Source: Pseudomonas grimontii (GTDB taxonomy: Bacteria > Pseudomonadota > Gammaproteobacteria > Pseudomonadales > Pseudomonadaceae). From it: DNA of 64,000 nucleotides. Every line of letters begins with the position of its first letter. Position 1 is the stretch's first letter. The translations under genes were made by a program, and so were the position numbers. Location: contig NZ_VFES01000021.1 in assembly GCF_007858185.1 (NCBI RefSeq), positions 1 through 64,000 of the forward strand, in the 5' to 3' direction. Positions 52,879 through 61,473 of the stretch are shown here, in pieces. The notes below the pieces were generated by a model. That model made no database searches. It was not told the origin of the DNA and saw nothing but the letters and a program-made list of their open reading frames with translations.

Positions 52879-54495
52879 CTAACCGATTGGTCGGGCGGAG
52901 CGTCGGATCAGCCCGATGACCGGCAGCAGACCCACCAGCACCAGTGTCAACGCTGGCAGAGAGGCCCGCGCCCACTCGCCTTCGCTGGTCATTTCAAAAA
53001 TCCGCACCGCCAGGGTGTCCCAGCCGAATGGGCGCATCAGCAGGGTCGCGGGCATTTCCTTGAGCACATCCACGAACACCAGCAGTGCTGCACTCAGGGT
53101 GCCGGGCAGCAACAGCGGCAGATACACTTTGCAAAACAGTCGCGGTCCACTCACGCCCAAACTACGCGCAGCTTCCGGCAACGAAGGCCGGATGCGCGCC
53201 AGGCTGTTTTCCAGCGGCCCGTAGGCCACCGCCAGAAAGCGCACCAGATACGCCAGCACCAGCGCCGACAGGCTGCCCAGCAACAACGGCTTGCCCGTCC
53301 CTCCGAGCCAGCCGGACAACGGCACCACCAGTTCACGGTCCAGGTAACTGAACGCCAGCATGATCGACACCGCCAGCACCGAGCCCGGCAAGGCATAGCC
53401 GACATTGGCCAGGCTGATACCGGAGCGGATCGCCCGGGTCGGCGCCAGACGGTTGGCGAAGGCCAGTACCAGCGCCACGCTGACCGTGATCAGCGCCGCA
53501 ATGCTGCCCAGGTAAAGGGTGTGGACGATCAGGCCCGAATAGCGCTCATCCAGATCGAACCGTCCACGCTGCCAGAACCAGACCACCAGTTGCAGCACCG
53601 GGATGACAAAAGCGCAGGCGAACACCAGGCCACACCACCCACTGGCCAAGGCCGCTTTGACCCCCGTCAAGTGGTACAGCGCCTTACCCCGGGGGCGCTC
53701 GTTGCTGGACCGACTGGCACCCCGGGCACGACGCTCACCGTACAGCACCAGCATTACCACCAGCAGCAAGAGGCTGGCCAGTTGGGCCGCGCTGGACAGG
53801 CTGAAAAAACCGTACCAAGTCTTGTAGATGGCGGTGGTGAAGGTATCGAAGTTGAACACCGAGACCGCACCGAAGTCCGCCAGGGTCTCCATCAACGCCA
53901 GGGCCACGCCCGCACCGATCGCCGGTCGCGCCATGGGCAGCGCCACGCGCCAGAATGCTTGCCAGGGCGATTGTCCCAACACCCGCGCGGCTTCCATCAA
54001 GCCTTTGCCCTGGGCGAGGAATGCGCTGCGCGCCAGCAGGTACACATAGGGATAGAACACCAGCACCAGCACGATGATCACGCCGCTGGTGGAGCGCACC
54101 CGTGGCAGGCGCAAGCCGCTACCGAACCCTTCGCGCAGCAGGGTCTGCACGGGGCCTGAGAAATCCAGCAGGCCGACAAACACGAAGGCCAGCACATAGG
54201 CGGGAATAGCAAAGGGCAGCATCAGTGCCCAGTCGAGCCAGCGCCGTCCAGGGAATTCGCAGAGGCTGGTGAGCCAGGCCAGGCTTACGCCCAACAGGGT
54301 GACCCCAACGCCGACACCCAGCACCAGGGTCAGGGTGTTACCCAGCAGGCGCGGCATCTGGGTTTCCCAGAGATGGGACCAGATTTGCGCGTCGATGCTT
54401 TGCCAGGACAGCAACAGCACGCTCAGCGGCAGCAGCACCAGGGCGGCGACGCTGAAGACCGGCAGGTACCAGCGGCGTTGGGCGGGGTAGGCCAA
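52879..54495 (-). CDS. Ferric-iron ABC transporter permease (FbpB/SfuB type)
   Basis: This 538-residue double permease has two homologous six-helix halves (about 10-265 and 285-530). Each has an EAA-type loop (LMEAARVLGQSPWQAFWRVA; LPEAARSLGVSGPRLFCKVY), typical of iron-specific importers. The apparent start is a TTG at 54495 (MAYPAQRRWYLPVF) with GAGAG upstream. It follows the binding-protein gene, separated by a REPIN. No ATPase gene is present at the locus. Confidence 0.9.
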   Translation of the reverse strand: MAYPAQRRWYLPVFSVAALVLLPLSVLLLSWQSIDAQIWSHLWETQMPRLLGNTLTLVLGVGVGVTLLGVSLAWLTSLCEFPGRRWLDWALMLPFAIPAYVLAFVFVGLLDFSGPVQTLLREGFGSGLRLPRVRSTSGVIIVLVLVFYPYVYLLARSAFLAQGKGLMEAARVLGQSPWQAFWRVALPMARPAIGAGVALALMETLADFGAVSVFNFDTFTTAIYKTWYGFFSLSSAAQLASLLLLVVMLVLYGERRARGASRSSNERPRGKALYHLTGVKAALASGWCGLVFACAFVIPVLQLVVWFWQRGRFDLDERYSGLIVHTLYLGSIAALITVSVALVLAFANRLAPTRAIRSGISLANVGYALPGSVLAVSIMLAFSYLDRELVVPLSGWLGGTGKPLLLGSLSALVLAYLVRFLAVAYGPLENSLARIRPSLPEAARSLGVSGPRLFCKVYLPLLLPGTLSAALLVFVDVLKEMPATLLMRPFGWDTLAVRIFEMTSEGEWARASLPALTLVLVGLLPVIGLIRRSARPIG

Positions 54496-54540
54496 AGGTT
54501 AGCTCTCGTTTGATGAATAGCTTGAAACCACCACACTCCA

Positions 54541-54631
54541 ATGTGGGAGGGGGCTTGCCCCCGATGGCGGAGTCTCAGTCTATTCATCAGTGACTGATCT
54601 ACCGCCATCGGGGGCAAGCCCCCTCCCACAT
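54541..54631. repeat. REPIN between iron-binding and permease genes
   Basis: Intact arms ATGTGGGAGGGGGCTTGCCC and complement surround about 40 nt. It sits in the 160-nt gap of a likely operon, as with the spuD-spuE copy. Confidence 0.94.
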
Positions 54632-54655
54632 GTTGATCTGCGGAGCTTTACAAAT

Positions 54656-55660
54656 TCAGTTCCAGCCAGCGCGATCCATCAGGCGAATGGCTTCAGCCTG
54701 GCGCTTGCCCGCCACTTCCACCGGCAATGTGTCAGCCACGAACTTGCCCCAGGTCGCTACTTCAGCGGACGGAGGTACCGCCGGGTTGGCCGGGAATTCC
54801 TGGTTCACATCGGCAAAGATCTTCTGCGCCTCAGGCGTGGTCATCCACTCCACCAGCGCCTTGGCGGCTTCCGGGTGTGGCGCGTGCTTGGTCAAGCCGA
54901 TGCCCGACAGGTTCACGTGCACGCCACGGTCGCCCTGGTTCGGCCAGAACAGCTTCACCGCCAGGTCCGGCTTTTGCTTGTGCAAGCGGCCGTAGTAGTA
55001 AGTATTGACGATACCCACATCGCACTGCCCGGCGTTGATGGCCTCCAGCACGGCAATGTCGTCCGAGAACACGTCGGTGGACAGGTTATTCACCCAACCC
55101 TTGACGATTTCTTCGGTCTTGGCCGCGCCGTGGGTTTCGATCAGGGTGGCGGTCAGCGATTGGTTGTAGACCTTTTTCGCCGTGCGCAGGCACAGGCGGC
55201 CTTCCCACTGTTTGTCGGCCAGGGCTTCGTAGGTGGTCAGGTCACCTGGTTTAACCCGGTCGGTGGAATAGGCGATGGTCCGCGCGCGCAGGCTCAAACC
55301 GGTCCAGGCGTGGGCCGAAGAGCGGTATTGCAGGGGAATGTTCTTGTCGATCACGGGGGAGGTGAACGGTTGCAGAATGCCCATTTGCTCGGCCTGCCAG
55401 AGGTTGCCGGCATCCACGGTGAGCAGCAGGTCGGCGGTGGCGTTTTCGCCCTCGGCCTTGATGCGCTGCATCAGCGGGGCTTCCTTGTCGGTGATGAATT
55501 TTACCTGCACACCGGTCTTTTGGGTGTAGGCGTCGAACACCGGTTTGATCAGTTCGTCGATACGCGAGGAGTAGACCACCACCTCGTCGGCGGCCTGCAC
55601 GGTGGTGCTGCCGATCAGGGTGAGTGCCAGGGCAGTCAGGAGGCGCTTGGGTGCCAACAT
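54656..55660 (-). CDS. Periplasmic ferric-iron-binding protein (FbpA/FutA type)
   Basis: This 334-residue transferrin-like binding protein has a signal peptide (residues 1-23). Iron-site features include VVYSSRIDELIKPVFDAY and VGIVNTYYYGRL (the tyrosine pair that coordinates Fe3+). It should deliver ferric iron to the permease encoded downstream. An AATGATA/AAATGAGA-rich upstream region hints at Fur control. It lies after ubiI, separated by a perfect palindrome. Confidence 0.91.
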   Translation of the reverse strand: MLAPKRLLTALALTLIGSTTVQAADEVVVYSSRIDELIKPVFDAYTQKTGVQVKFITDKEAPLMQRIKAEGENATADLLLTVDAGNLWQAEQMGILQPFTSPVIDKNIPLQYRSSAHAWTGLSLRARTIAYSTDRVKPGDLTTYEALADKQWEGRLCLRTAKKVYNQSLTATLIETHGAAKTEEIVKGWVNNLSTDVFSDDIAVLEAINAGQCDVGIVNTYYYGRLHKQKPDLAVKLFWPNQGDRGVHVNLSGIGLTKHAPHPEAAKALVEWMTTPEAQKIFADVNQEFPANPAVPPSAEVATWGKFVADTLPVEVAGKRQAEAIRLMDRAGWN

Positions 55661-55669
55661 GGGTGCGGT

Positions 55670-55702
55670 CTCTCATTTGCAAAGTAGGCGCAAATGATAG
55701 GG
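55670..55702 (-). promoter_or_regulatory. Possible Fur-type sites upstream of the iron-binding protein gene
   Basis: On the minus strand the region reads CTATCATTTGCGCC then TTTGCAAATGAGAGA, giving ATCATT and AAATGAGA half-sites reminiscent of Pseudomonas Fur boxes. The match to the 19-bp consensus is partial. The gene's iron role makes the assignment plausible. Confidence 0.35.
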
Positions 55703-55707
55703 ACTCA

Positions 55708-55742
55708 CATTTGGTAACGCTCGGTGCAGGCGTTACCAAATG
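55708..55742. promoter_or_regulatory. Perfect 13-bp palindrome between ubiI and the iron-binding protein gene
   Basis: CATTTGGTAACGC and GCGTTACCAAATG are exactly inverted with a 9-nt centre. It ends 14 nt from the ubiI stop and has no U-tract. It may be a terminator hairpin, 3'-end protector or operator for the downstream iron genes. Confidence 0.6.
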
Positions 55743-55755
55743 TTGCACAGACGTG

Positions 55756-56979
55756 TCAGGGCTTGGCCAGGTCCGGCAGATCCCCGGTCAACCCGAGGGC
55801 CTGGCGCACAAACACGGCCTTGGCTTCGGGCATCTGGTCGACCATCTTCAGCCCGGCATTACGCAACCAGCGCAGCGGCAGTTGATCGGCCTGGAACAAG
55901 CGCTCAAAGCCTTCCATCGCCGCCATCAAGGCCAAGTTATGCGGCATGCGGCGGCGCTCGTAACGGCTGAGCACCTTCACATCGGCCAGACGTTCACCGC
56001 GCTCGGTGGCCGACAACAACACTTCGGCCAGCACCGCCGCATCGAGGAACCCCAGGTTGACGCCCTGCCCGGCCAATGGGTGGATGACGTGGGCGGCGTC
56101 GCCGATCAACGCCAGGCCCTCGGCCACATAGCGTTTGGCGTGGCGCTGGCGCAAGGGCACGCACACGCGCGGATCGGCGCTGACCACGCGGCCAAGGCGT
56201 CCTTCAAAGGCGCGCTCCAGCTCACGGCAGAAGCTTTCATCATCCAACGCCATCAGGCGTTCGGATTCAGCCGGCGTAGTCGACCAGACGATCGAACACC
56301 AGTCCTCCTGCCCATCCCGCTCCAGCGGCAAAAACGCCAGCGGGCCGGTGTCGGTAAAGCGTTGCCAGGCCGTGCGCTGGTGCGGCTGGCTGCTGCGCAC
56401 GCTGGTAACGATGGCGTTATGCAGGTAGTCCCATTCACGGGTCGCGGTGCCGGTCAGGCGGCGCACGGCGGAGTTGGCGCCATCGGCGGCCACCACCAGC
56501 GGCGCGCGCAATTTGCGACCATCGGCCAGGGTCAGCAGCCAGTCATCGCCGGAACGACGCATCTGCTCCAGGCGCGCATTCGCCAGCAGGCCCAGGTCGC
56601 AGTCGTGCAGACGGTCGAGCAACGCATCCTGGACCACGCGGTTCTCGACGATATGCCCAAGCACTTCGGCATGCACACTGGCGGCCGAAAAGTGGATCTG
56701 CCCGGTGCCGCTGCCGTCCCACACCTGCATCTCGCCGTAGGGGCTGGCGCGTCGTTCAACGATGCCATCCCACACACCGAGGCGCTCGAGAATGCGTTGG
56801 CTGGCAGCCGACAAAGCGCTTACACGCGGTTCGAAGGCCGCCGCGCGGTCGAACGGCTTGACGCTCAGCGGGCTGCCGTCGAGCAGCAACACTTGCAGGC
56901 CACTGCCCTGCAACGCCAGCGCCAGGGCGCTTCCGACCATTCCGGCCCCGACAATCAGCACATCTGCGCGCATGTCCAT
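55756..56979 (-). CDS. FAD-dependent ubiquinone hydroxylase (UbiI/VisC-like)
   Basis: This 407-residue flavin monooxygenase of the UbiH family has ADVLIVGAGMVGSALALAL (GxGxxG FAD site), VVAADGANSAVRRL (DG motif) and LIGDAAHVIHPLAGQGVNLG (GD motif). By position with ubiH and pepP it corresponds to the C5-hydroxylase UbiI. Which ring position it modifies cannot be read directly. Two in-frame ATGs (56979, 56973) are equally possible. Confidence 0.88.
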   Translation of the reverse strand: MDMRADVLIVGAGMVGSALALALQGSGLQVLLLDGSPLSVKPFDRAAAFEPRVSALSAASQRILERLGVWDGIVERRASPYGEMQVWDGSGTGQIHFSAASVHAEVLGHIVENRVVQDALLDRLHDCDLGLLANARLEQMRRSGDDWLLTLADGRKLRAPLVVAADGANSAVRRLTGTATREWDYLHNAIVTSVRSSQPHQRTAWQRFTDTGPLAFLPLERDGQEDWCSIVWSTTPAESERLMALDDESFCRELERAFEGRLGRVVSADPRVCVPLRQRHAKRYVAEGLALIGDAAHVIHPLAGQGVNLGFLDAAVLAEVLLSATERGERLADVKVLSRYERRRMPHNLALMAAMEGFERLFQADQLPLRWLRNAGLKMVDQMPEAKAVFVRQALGLTGDLPDLAKP

Positions 56980-56982
56980 GCT

Positions 56983-57468
56983 TTAAGCCTGTCTCGCTGG
57001 CGGCTTGCGCCGCACGTAAAGGGTTTTGTCGACCCGCGCCACCAGGGTGCCGGAGCCGTCATGAATCTGCACCTTGAGGTGGGGCAAGTACTTCTCGCCA
57101 CCTTCGGTCTGTCGACGCACCTCATCCAGCAAGGCCTCGTCGATGGAAAATTCGGCATACACAGGGCCCTTGCCCGGCGAAATGAAATCGATGCTCGCGG
57201 CCTTGTCCCACACGATGTAATCGCGGCCCAGGTTCTCCATCAACATCAGCATGTAGAACGGATCGACCATCGAATACAGGCTGCCGCCGAATTGCGTGCC
57301 GACGTAATTGCGGTTGTACCAGCCCAGGCCCAGGCGCACTTTGACGTGACGAAAATCGGCGCTCATGTGCTGCACGCTGACCCCGGCGCCCAGGTACGGC
57401 GGATACAGGGTCATGACCCAACGCAACAACCGCGCCTTGCCCAACCGTTCAACCAACCACTTACGCAT
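56983..57468 (-). CDS. DUF4442 hotdog-fold protein (putative thioesterase)
   Basis: This 161-residue protein has a hotdog-fold core. The central helix region is NYVGTQFGGSLYSMVDPFYM, where family members hold catalytic-like residues, and DKAASIDFISPGKGPVYAEF follows. It resembles DUF4442/YiiD-type proteins; thioesterase activity is inferred. I chose the ATG at 57468 (MRKWLVERLGKARLL), which overlaps the ubiH 3' end by 8 nt. It sits between two ubiquinone hydroxylase genes in one operon. Confidence 0.84.
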   Translation of the reverse strand: MRKWLVERLGKARLLRWVMTLYPPYLGAGVSVQHMSADFRHVKVRLGLGWYNRNYVGTQFGGSLYSMVDPFYMLMLMENLGRDYIVWDKAASIDFISPGKGPVYAEFSIDEALLDEVRRQTEGGEKYLPHLKVQIHDGSGTLVARVDKTLYVRRKPPARQA

Positions 57469-58648
57469 CGGGACGCGTACCCAGGCCCATGGCCTGACGG
57501 GCGAACCAACGCTTGGCCGGTGGCAACAGGTCCAGGCCCAGCAGGCCCATATTGCGGCCCATGGCGACCAGCGGTTGCGCACTGCCAAACAGCCGCGTGA
57601 CCTGGTCGGAGAACCCCACGGTCAACTTCTGATCCATGCGCTGACGTTCGCGATAAGCCTGCAACGTCGCCAGGTCACCCGGTACCGCCGGCCCGGCCAG
57701 CAAGACCTCGGCCAAGGCGTACGCATCACGCAGGGACAGGTTGAACCCCTGCCCGGCAATCGGGTGCAGGCTGTGGGCGGCATTGCCGAGGATCGCCAGG
57801 TGCGAGCGCACTTGCTCTTCGGCTTCCACCAGGGTCAACGGATACAAATGACGGGCGCCCACTTGCTTGAGGGTGCCCAGGCGGTAGCCGAACACACTCT
57901 GCAATTCACTCAAGAAGCTGCGCTCATCGAGATTGGCCAGGCGCTGTGCGTCCATGCCGATACGGGTCCACACCAGGGCACAACGGTTGTCCGGCAGCGG
58001 CAGCAGGGCCATGGGGCCTTCATCGGTGAAACGCTCGAACGCTTCGCCGTTGTGGGCCTCGCTCGGGGTGACGTTGGCGATCAGCGCGCTCTGGTTGTAC
58101 GGGCGGGTTTTCACGCCAATGCCCAGTTGCTCGCGCAGGCCGGAGCGGCCGCCGTCGGCCAGCACCGCGAGGTCGCACTCCAGCACGGTTTCATCGTTTA
58201 GGGTCAGGCGGTAGCCATCGGGCAACGGCTCCATGCGCGCGACTTCCGCCGGGCAGCGCCAACTCACCACGTCCTGGTCCAGGCCTTGCCACAGGCATTG
58301 GCCAAGCCAGGCGTTTTCCACCACGTAACCGAGGGCCGGCACGCCTTCCTCCATGGCCGACAGCCGCGCGGTGGAGAAGCGCCCACGGTCCGACACATGG
58401 ATCTGCTTGATCGGTTCGGCGCGGCGCGAGATCTGTTGCCACAGGCCCAGGCGCTGATAAATCTGCCGGGCGCCGTAGGACAGCGCCGAAGACCGCGCAT
58501 CGTAGCTTGGCTGGTAGCTGTCGCCGGGCGCGAAGGGTTCGATCAGCACGATCTTCCAGCCACGCGCCTTGGCCCCGGCCTGCAACGCCAGCGCCAGGCT
58601 CGCGCCCACCAGGCCGCCACCGATAATCGCCAGGTTGACCCGGCTCAT
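57461..58648 (-). CDS. ubiH: 2-octaprenyl-6-methoxyphenol hydroxylase UbiH
   Basis: UbiH hydroxylates the ubiquinone precursor ring. The 395-residue FAD monooxygenase has NLAIIGGGLVGASLALAL (Rossmann FAD site), LAVLADGGRSGLREQL and LGNAAHSLHPIAGQGFNLSL. Its ATG overlaps the pepP stop by 4 nt, the classical pepP-ubiH coupling of gammaproteobacteria. That synteny is the basis for choosing UbiH over UbiI. Confidence 0.93.
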   Translation of the reverse strand: MSRVNLAIIGGGLVGASLALALQAGAKARGWKIVLIEPFAPGDSYQPSYDARSSALSYGARQIYQRLGLWQQISRRAEPIKQIHVSDRGRFSTARLSAMEEGVPALGYVVENAWLGQCLWQGLDQDVVSWRCPAEVARMEPLPDGYRLTLNDETVLECDLAVLADGGRSGLREQLGIGVKTRPYNQSALIANVTPSEAHNGEAFERFTDEGPMALLPLPDNRCALVWTRIGMDAQRLANLDERSFLSELQSVFGYRLGTLKQVGARHLYPLTLVEAEEQVRSHLAILGNAAHSLHPIAGQGFNLSLRDAYALAEVLLAGPAVPGDLATLQAYRERQRMDQKLTVGFSDQVTRLFGSAQPLVAMGRNMGLLGLDLLPPAKRWFARQAMGLGTRPDA

Positions 58649-59967
58649 CGGGCAGCCGCCATCAGGGCTTCGATTTCAACGACGCCCTTGGGTGCGCCGC
58701 CGGTCAGAATTTCACAGCCTTGCTTGGTCACCACCACGTCGTCCTCGATGCGTACGCCAATGCCACGCCATTTCTTCGCTACGGTCTGGTTATCCGGCGA
58801 AATGTAGATGCCCGGTTCCACGGTCAACGCCATGCCGACTTCCAGCACACGCCATTCGCCGCCCACCTTGTACTCGCCCACGTCATGCACATCCATCCCC
58901 AGCCAATGGCCGGCGCGGTGCATATAGAAGGGCTTGTAGGCTTCAATGGCGATCAGCTCGTCGATGTCGCCCTTCAGCAACCCCAGCTTCACCAGCCCGG
59001 CAGTGATGACCTGCACCGTCGCCTCGTGGGCCTGGTTCCAATGCTTGTTCGGCGCGATCTCGGCAAAGGCGGCTTCCTGGGAAGCCAGCACGATTTCATA
59101 GATCGCCTTCTGTTCCGGTGAAAATTTGCCGTTGACCGGCCAGGTGCGCGTGATGTCGCTGGCGTAGCAGTCGATTTCGCAACCGGCATCGATCAGCACC
59201 AGGTCGCCGTCCTTGAGCACGGCGTCATTCTGCTGGTAATGCAGGATGCAGCTGTTGCGCCCGGCGGCGACGATGGAGCCGTAGGCCGGCATCTTCGCGC
59301 CGCCCTTGCGGAATTCGTAATCCAGTTCGGCTTCCAGGCTGAACTCATGCAAGCCGGCGCGGCTGGCTTGCATCGCCTTCACATGGGCCGCACAGGAAAT
59401 TCGCGCAGCCTCGCGCATCACCTTTACTTCCGCCGCCGATTTATACAGGCGCATGTCGTGGAGCAGATGATCCAGGGCAACAAATTCGTTCGGTGGCTGG
59501 GCGCCAAGGTGCGCTTTAGAGCGGATGACGTTGATCCACTCCATCAGGTGCCGATCGAATTCGGCGTTGCTGCCCATGGCCGAGTACACCCGGTCGCGGC
59601 CTTCGATCAGGCCTGGCAGGATGTCGTCGATATCGGTGATGGGGAAGGCATCGTCGGCGCCAAAGTCACGGATTGCGCCTTCGGTGCCGGCACGCAGGCC
59701 GTCCCACAACTCGCGCTCGGCGTTGCGTTCGCGGCAGAACAGCACGTACTCGCCATGCTGGCGGCCGGGCATCAGCACGATCACAGCTTCCGGTTCGGGG
59801 AAACCGCTCAGGTACTGGAAGTCGCTGTCCTGGCGGTAGACGTGCTCCACATCGCGATTGCGGATAGCCACGGCGGCGGCCGGCAGGATCGCGATGCTGT
59901 TGGGTTCCATCTGCGCCATGAGCGCCTTGCGGCGCCGGGTGTATTCCGCTTTGGGGATATGGATCAT
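58645..59967 (-). CDS. pepP: Xaa-Pro aminopeptidase PepP
   Basis: PepP removes N-terminal residues ahead of proline. The 440-residue protein has an N-terminal control domain (about 1-170) and a pita-bread metallopeptidase domain with two-metal ligands in DAGCEIDCYASDITRTW (both Asp), HRAGHWLGMDVHDVG (His), VEPGIYI (Glu) and GVRIEDDV (Glu). It is 20 nt after the YgfB gene and overlaps ubiH. Confidence 0.95.
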   Translation of the reverse strand: MIHIPKAEYTRRRKALMAQMEPNSIAILPAAAVAIRNRDVEHVYRQDSDFQYLSGFPEPEAVIVLMPGRQHGEYVLFCRERNAERELWDGLRAGTEGAIRDFGADDAFPITDIDDILPGLIEGRDRVYSAMGSNAEFDRHLMEWINVIRSKAHLGAQPPNEFVALDHLLHDMRLYKSAAEVKVMREAARISCAAHVKAMQASRAGLHEFSLEAELDYEFRKGGAKMPAYGSIVAAGRNSCILHYQQNDAVLKDGDLVLIDAGCEIDCYASDITRTWPVNGKFSPEQKAIYEIVLASQEAAFAEIAPNKHWNQAHEATVQVITAGLVKLGLLKGDIDELIAIEAYKPFYMHRAGHWLGMDVHDVGEYKVGGEWRVLEVGMALTVEPGIYISPDNQTVAKKWRGIGVRIEDDVVVTKQGCEILTGGAPKGVVEIEALMAAAR

Positions 59968-59987
59968 GGGCAGATTGGCTTCCTTTC

Positions 59988-60545
59988 TTAGTGCAGCGAA
60001 GGCTTGGGTGCGGCAGGCTCAGCGGACTTCTTGGTCTCGGTGAACAGCAGCAACGGCGCGACGCGCAGGTATTCCATGACTTCCATGTAGTCGCCTTCGC
60101 CGTCTTCGGACTCTTCCAGGGCATCTTGCACCTGGGAGATGGCCGCCAGGTCCTGCAGCACTTCCTTGGCGTCGGTGCTCAGTTCAAGGCCACCAGCATT
60201 CACGCCGAAACCGTGGAGGAAGCCCTGGCACCATTGGCCCAGTGCGGCGGCGCGTTCGGTGAGCGGTGCATCGTCGGTCGGCAGCAGCAGGACCACGGTG
60301 ACGTCGTCACCGGTCAGCTCGCCCTTGACCATCTCTTGCAGGCCGATCAGCGCGTTACGCACGTTTTCGGTCGGTTCGGTTTCCAGCAGCTCGGCCACAT
60401 CGGCCAGCCAGTTGTCGGCATCAAAGCCAACGCCGGTGCAGCTGCGGCCGAGCAGCACGCCGTGCAGTTCGGCAGGCGAGCAAGGATGACCGCTGGTGCT
60501 CAGCAGTTTGGAAAAAGCATCGTACGGGGAGTTCTGAATGGGCAT
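59988..60545 (-). CDS. YgfB/UPF0149 family protein
   Basis: This 185-residue helical protein of the YecA/YgfB family has the conserved PAELHGVLLGRSC, WCQGFLHGFG and an acidic ESEDGEGDYMEVMEYLRVA segment. In Pseudomonas a YgfB protein is known to modulate AmpDh3/beta-lactam-related gene expression. Whether this orthologue does so is inference. It is first in the ygfB-pepP-ubiH operon and divergent from the zapA pair. Confidence 0.92.
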   Translation of the reverse strand: MPIQNSPYDAFSKLLSTSGHPCSPAELHGVLLGRSCTGVGFDADNWLADVAELLETEPTENVRNALIGLQEMVKGELTGDDVTVVLLLPTDDAPLTERAAALGQWCQGFLHGFGVNAGGLELSTDAKEVLQDLAAISQVQDALEESEDGEGDYMEVMEYLRVAPLLLFTETKKSAEPAAPKPSLH

Positions 60546-60683
60546 GGTGAGCTAGGCGCCAGACGGCGCAATGTCTAGAATGGAGCGCTGTATCCTAGCA
60601 CCGGCAGACGTACCAAGACTATCAAGGGCGTCAGATCGTTTATCCTGCAGTTGCCATTCATCAGACAAATCCAGTGGAACCCA

Positions 60684-60893
60684 ATGGAAGACACCGACCT
60701 GCAAGCGCTGATGGCCAGACTCGAATTGCTAATTACTCGGGTCGAGCAACTTAAGAGCCAAAACGGACTCCTATTAGCTCAGGAAAAGACCTGGCGCGAG
60801 GAACGCGCTCACCTCATTGAAAAAAACGAAATCGCCCGGCGTAAGGTCGAATCGATGATTTCGCGCCTGAAGGCCCTGGAGCAAGACTCATGA
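60684..60893 (+). CDS. Short coiled-coil protein upstream of zapA (TIGR02449 type)
   Basis: This 69-residue, almost entirely helical, charged protein (MEDTDLQALMARLELLITRV ... KVESMISRLKALEQD) has heptad spacing typical of a coiled coil, resembling TIGR02449 and ZapB-like factors. Its stop overlaps the zapA ATG by 4 nt, which suggests a shared role with ZapA in cell division. I chose the ATG at 60684; the ribosome site is weak. Confidence 0.86.
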   Translation: MEDTDLQALMARLELLITRVEQLKSQNGLLLAQEKTWREERAHLIEKNEIARRKVESMISRLKALEQDS

Positions 60894-61207
60894 GTTCAAG
60901 CAATAGCGTCACCGTGCAGATCCTCGACAAAGAATATTCGATCATCTGCCCACAGGAAGAGCGCAGCAACCTGGTGAGCGCCGCCCGCTACCTGGACGGC
61001 AAGATGCGTGAAATCCGCAGCAGCGGCAAAGTGATCGGCGCCGATCGCATCGCCGTGATGGCCGCGCTGAACATTACCCACGATCTGCTGCATAAGCAGG
61101 AGCGCCCTGACGTACAGGCCAGCGGGTCGACACGCGAGCAGGTGCGTGACCTGCTCGAACGCGTCGATCTGGTGCTTTCCAGCGACTCAGAGGCACCCAA
61201 GGGCTGA
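60890..61207 (+). CDS. zapA: Cell division protein ZapA
   Basis: ZapA bundles FtsZ protofilaments at midcell. The 105-residue product has the N-terminal beta-hairpin domain (VTVQILDKEYSIICPQEERS) and the conserved DRIAVMAALNITHDLL helix, with a short C-terminal coiled coil. 6S RNA follows immediately, an order conserved in gammaproteobacteria. Confidence 0.94.
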   Translation: MSSSNSVTVQILDKEYSIICPQEERSNLVSAARYLDGKMREIRSSGKVIGADRIAVMAALNITHDLLHKQERPDVQASGSTREQVRDLLERVDLVLSSDSEAPKG

Positions 61208-61238
61208 TTGCCGCGACTGTTTAAGGTATACTCGCCCC

Positions 61239-61423
61239 ACTCCCTGGCGTGTTTGCCAGTCGGCGATGTCCCTGAGCCGATTCGCACTACCCTGGAAGTT
61301 GCACGTTGGGCTGGTGTGCATGTCCGCTAGACGGAAAGCCTTAAAGCCTACTGCATCTTCCACCTTGAACTTTCGGGTTCAAGGGCTAAGTCGACAGCGG
61401 CTCTGTCGGGGAGCCTGAATTCC
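61239..61423 (+). ncRNA. ssrS: 6S RNA
   Basis: 6S RNA binds sigma-70 RNA polymerase and represses transcription in stationary phase. Conserved blocks are visible: GTCCCTGAGCCGAT near the 5' end, GAAAGCCTTAAA in the middle, and CACCTTGAAC with GGGTTCAAGGG near the 3' end. It lies in the canonical position between zapA and the 5-formyl-THF cyclo-ligase gene. A TATACT -10 box (61227-61232) sets the start near 61239; the ends are estimates to within a few bases. Confidence 0.92.
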
Positions 61424-61430
61424 AGAACTC

Positions 61431-61460
61431 AATGCCAGTCCCCGGACTGGCATTGTTTTA
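61431..61460 (+). terminator. Hairpin after 6S RNA
   Basis: AATGCCAGTC pairs with GACTGGCATT across CCCG, followed by GTTTTA. It probably ends read-through from ssrS, and the next gene starts 13 nt later. Confidence 0.75.
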
Positions 61461-61473
61461 TGAGCCGAAAACC

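Noticed and set aside
8747..54631. Repeated palindromes as a CRISPR array
   Set aside because: The copies are dispersed by kilobases, are inverted pairs and not evenly spaced direct repeats, and no cas genes are present.
55624..57600. A 658-codon open frame antisense to the ubiI/DUF4442 genes
   Set aside because: Same artefact of GC-rich codon use; no domain, and it covers three supported genes and intergenic DNA.
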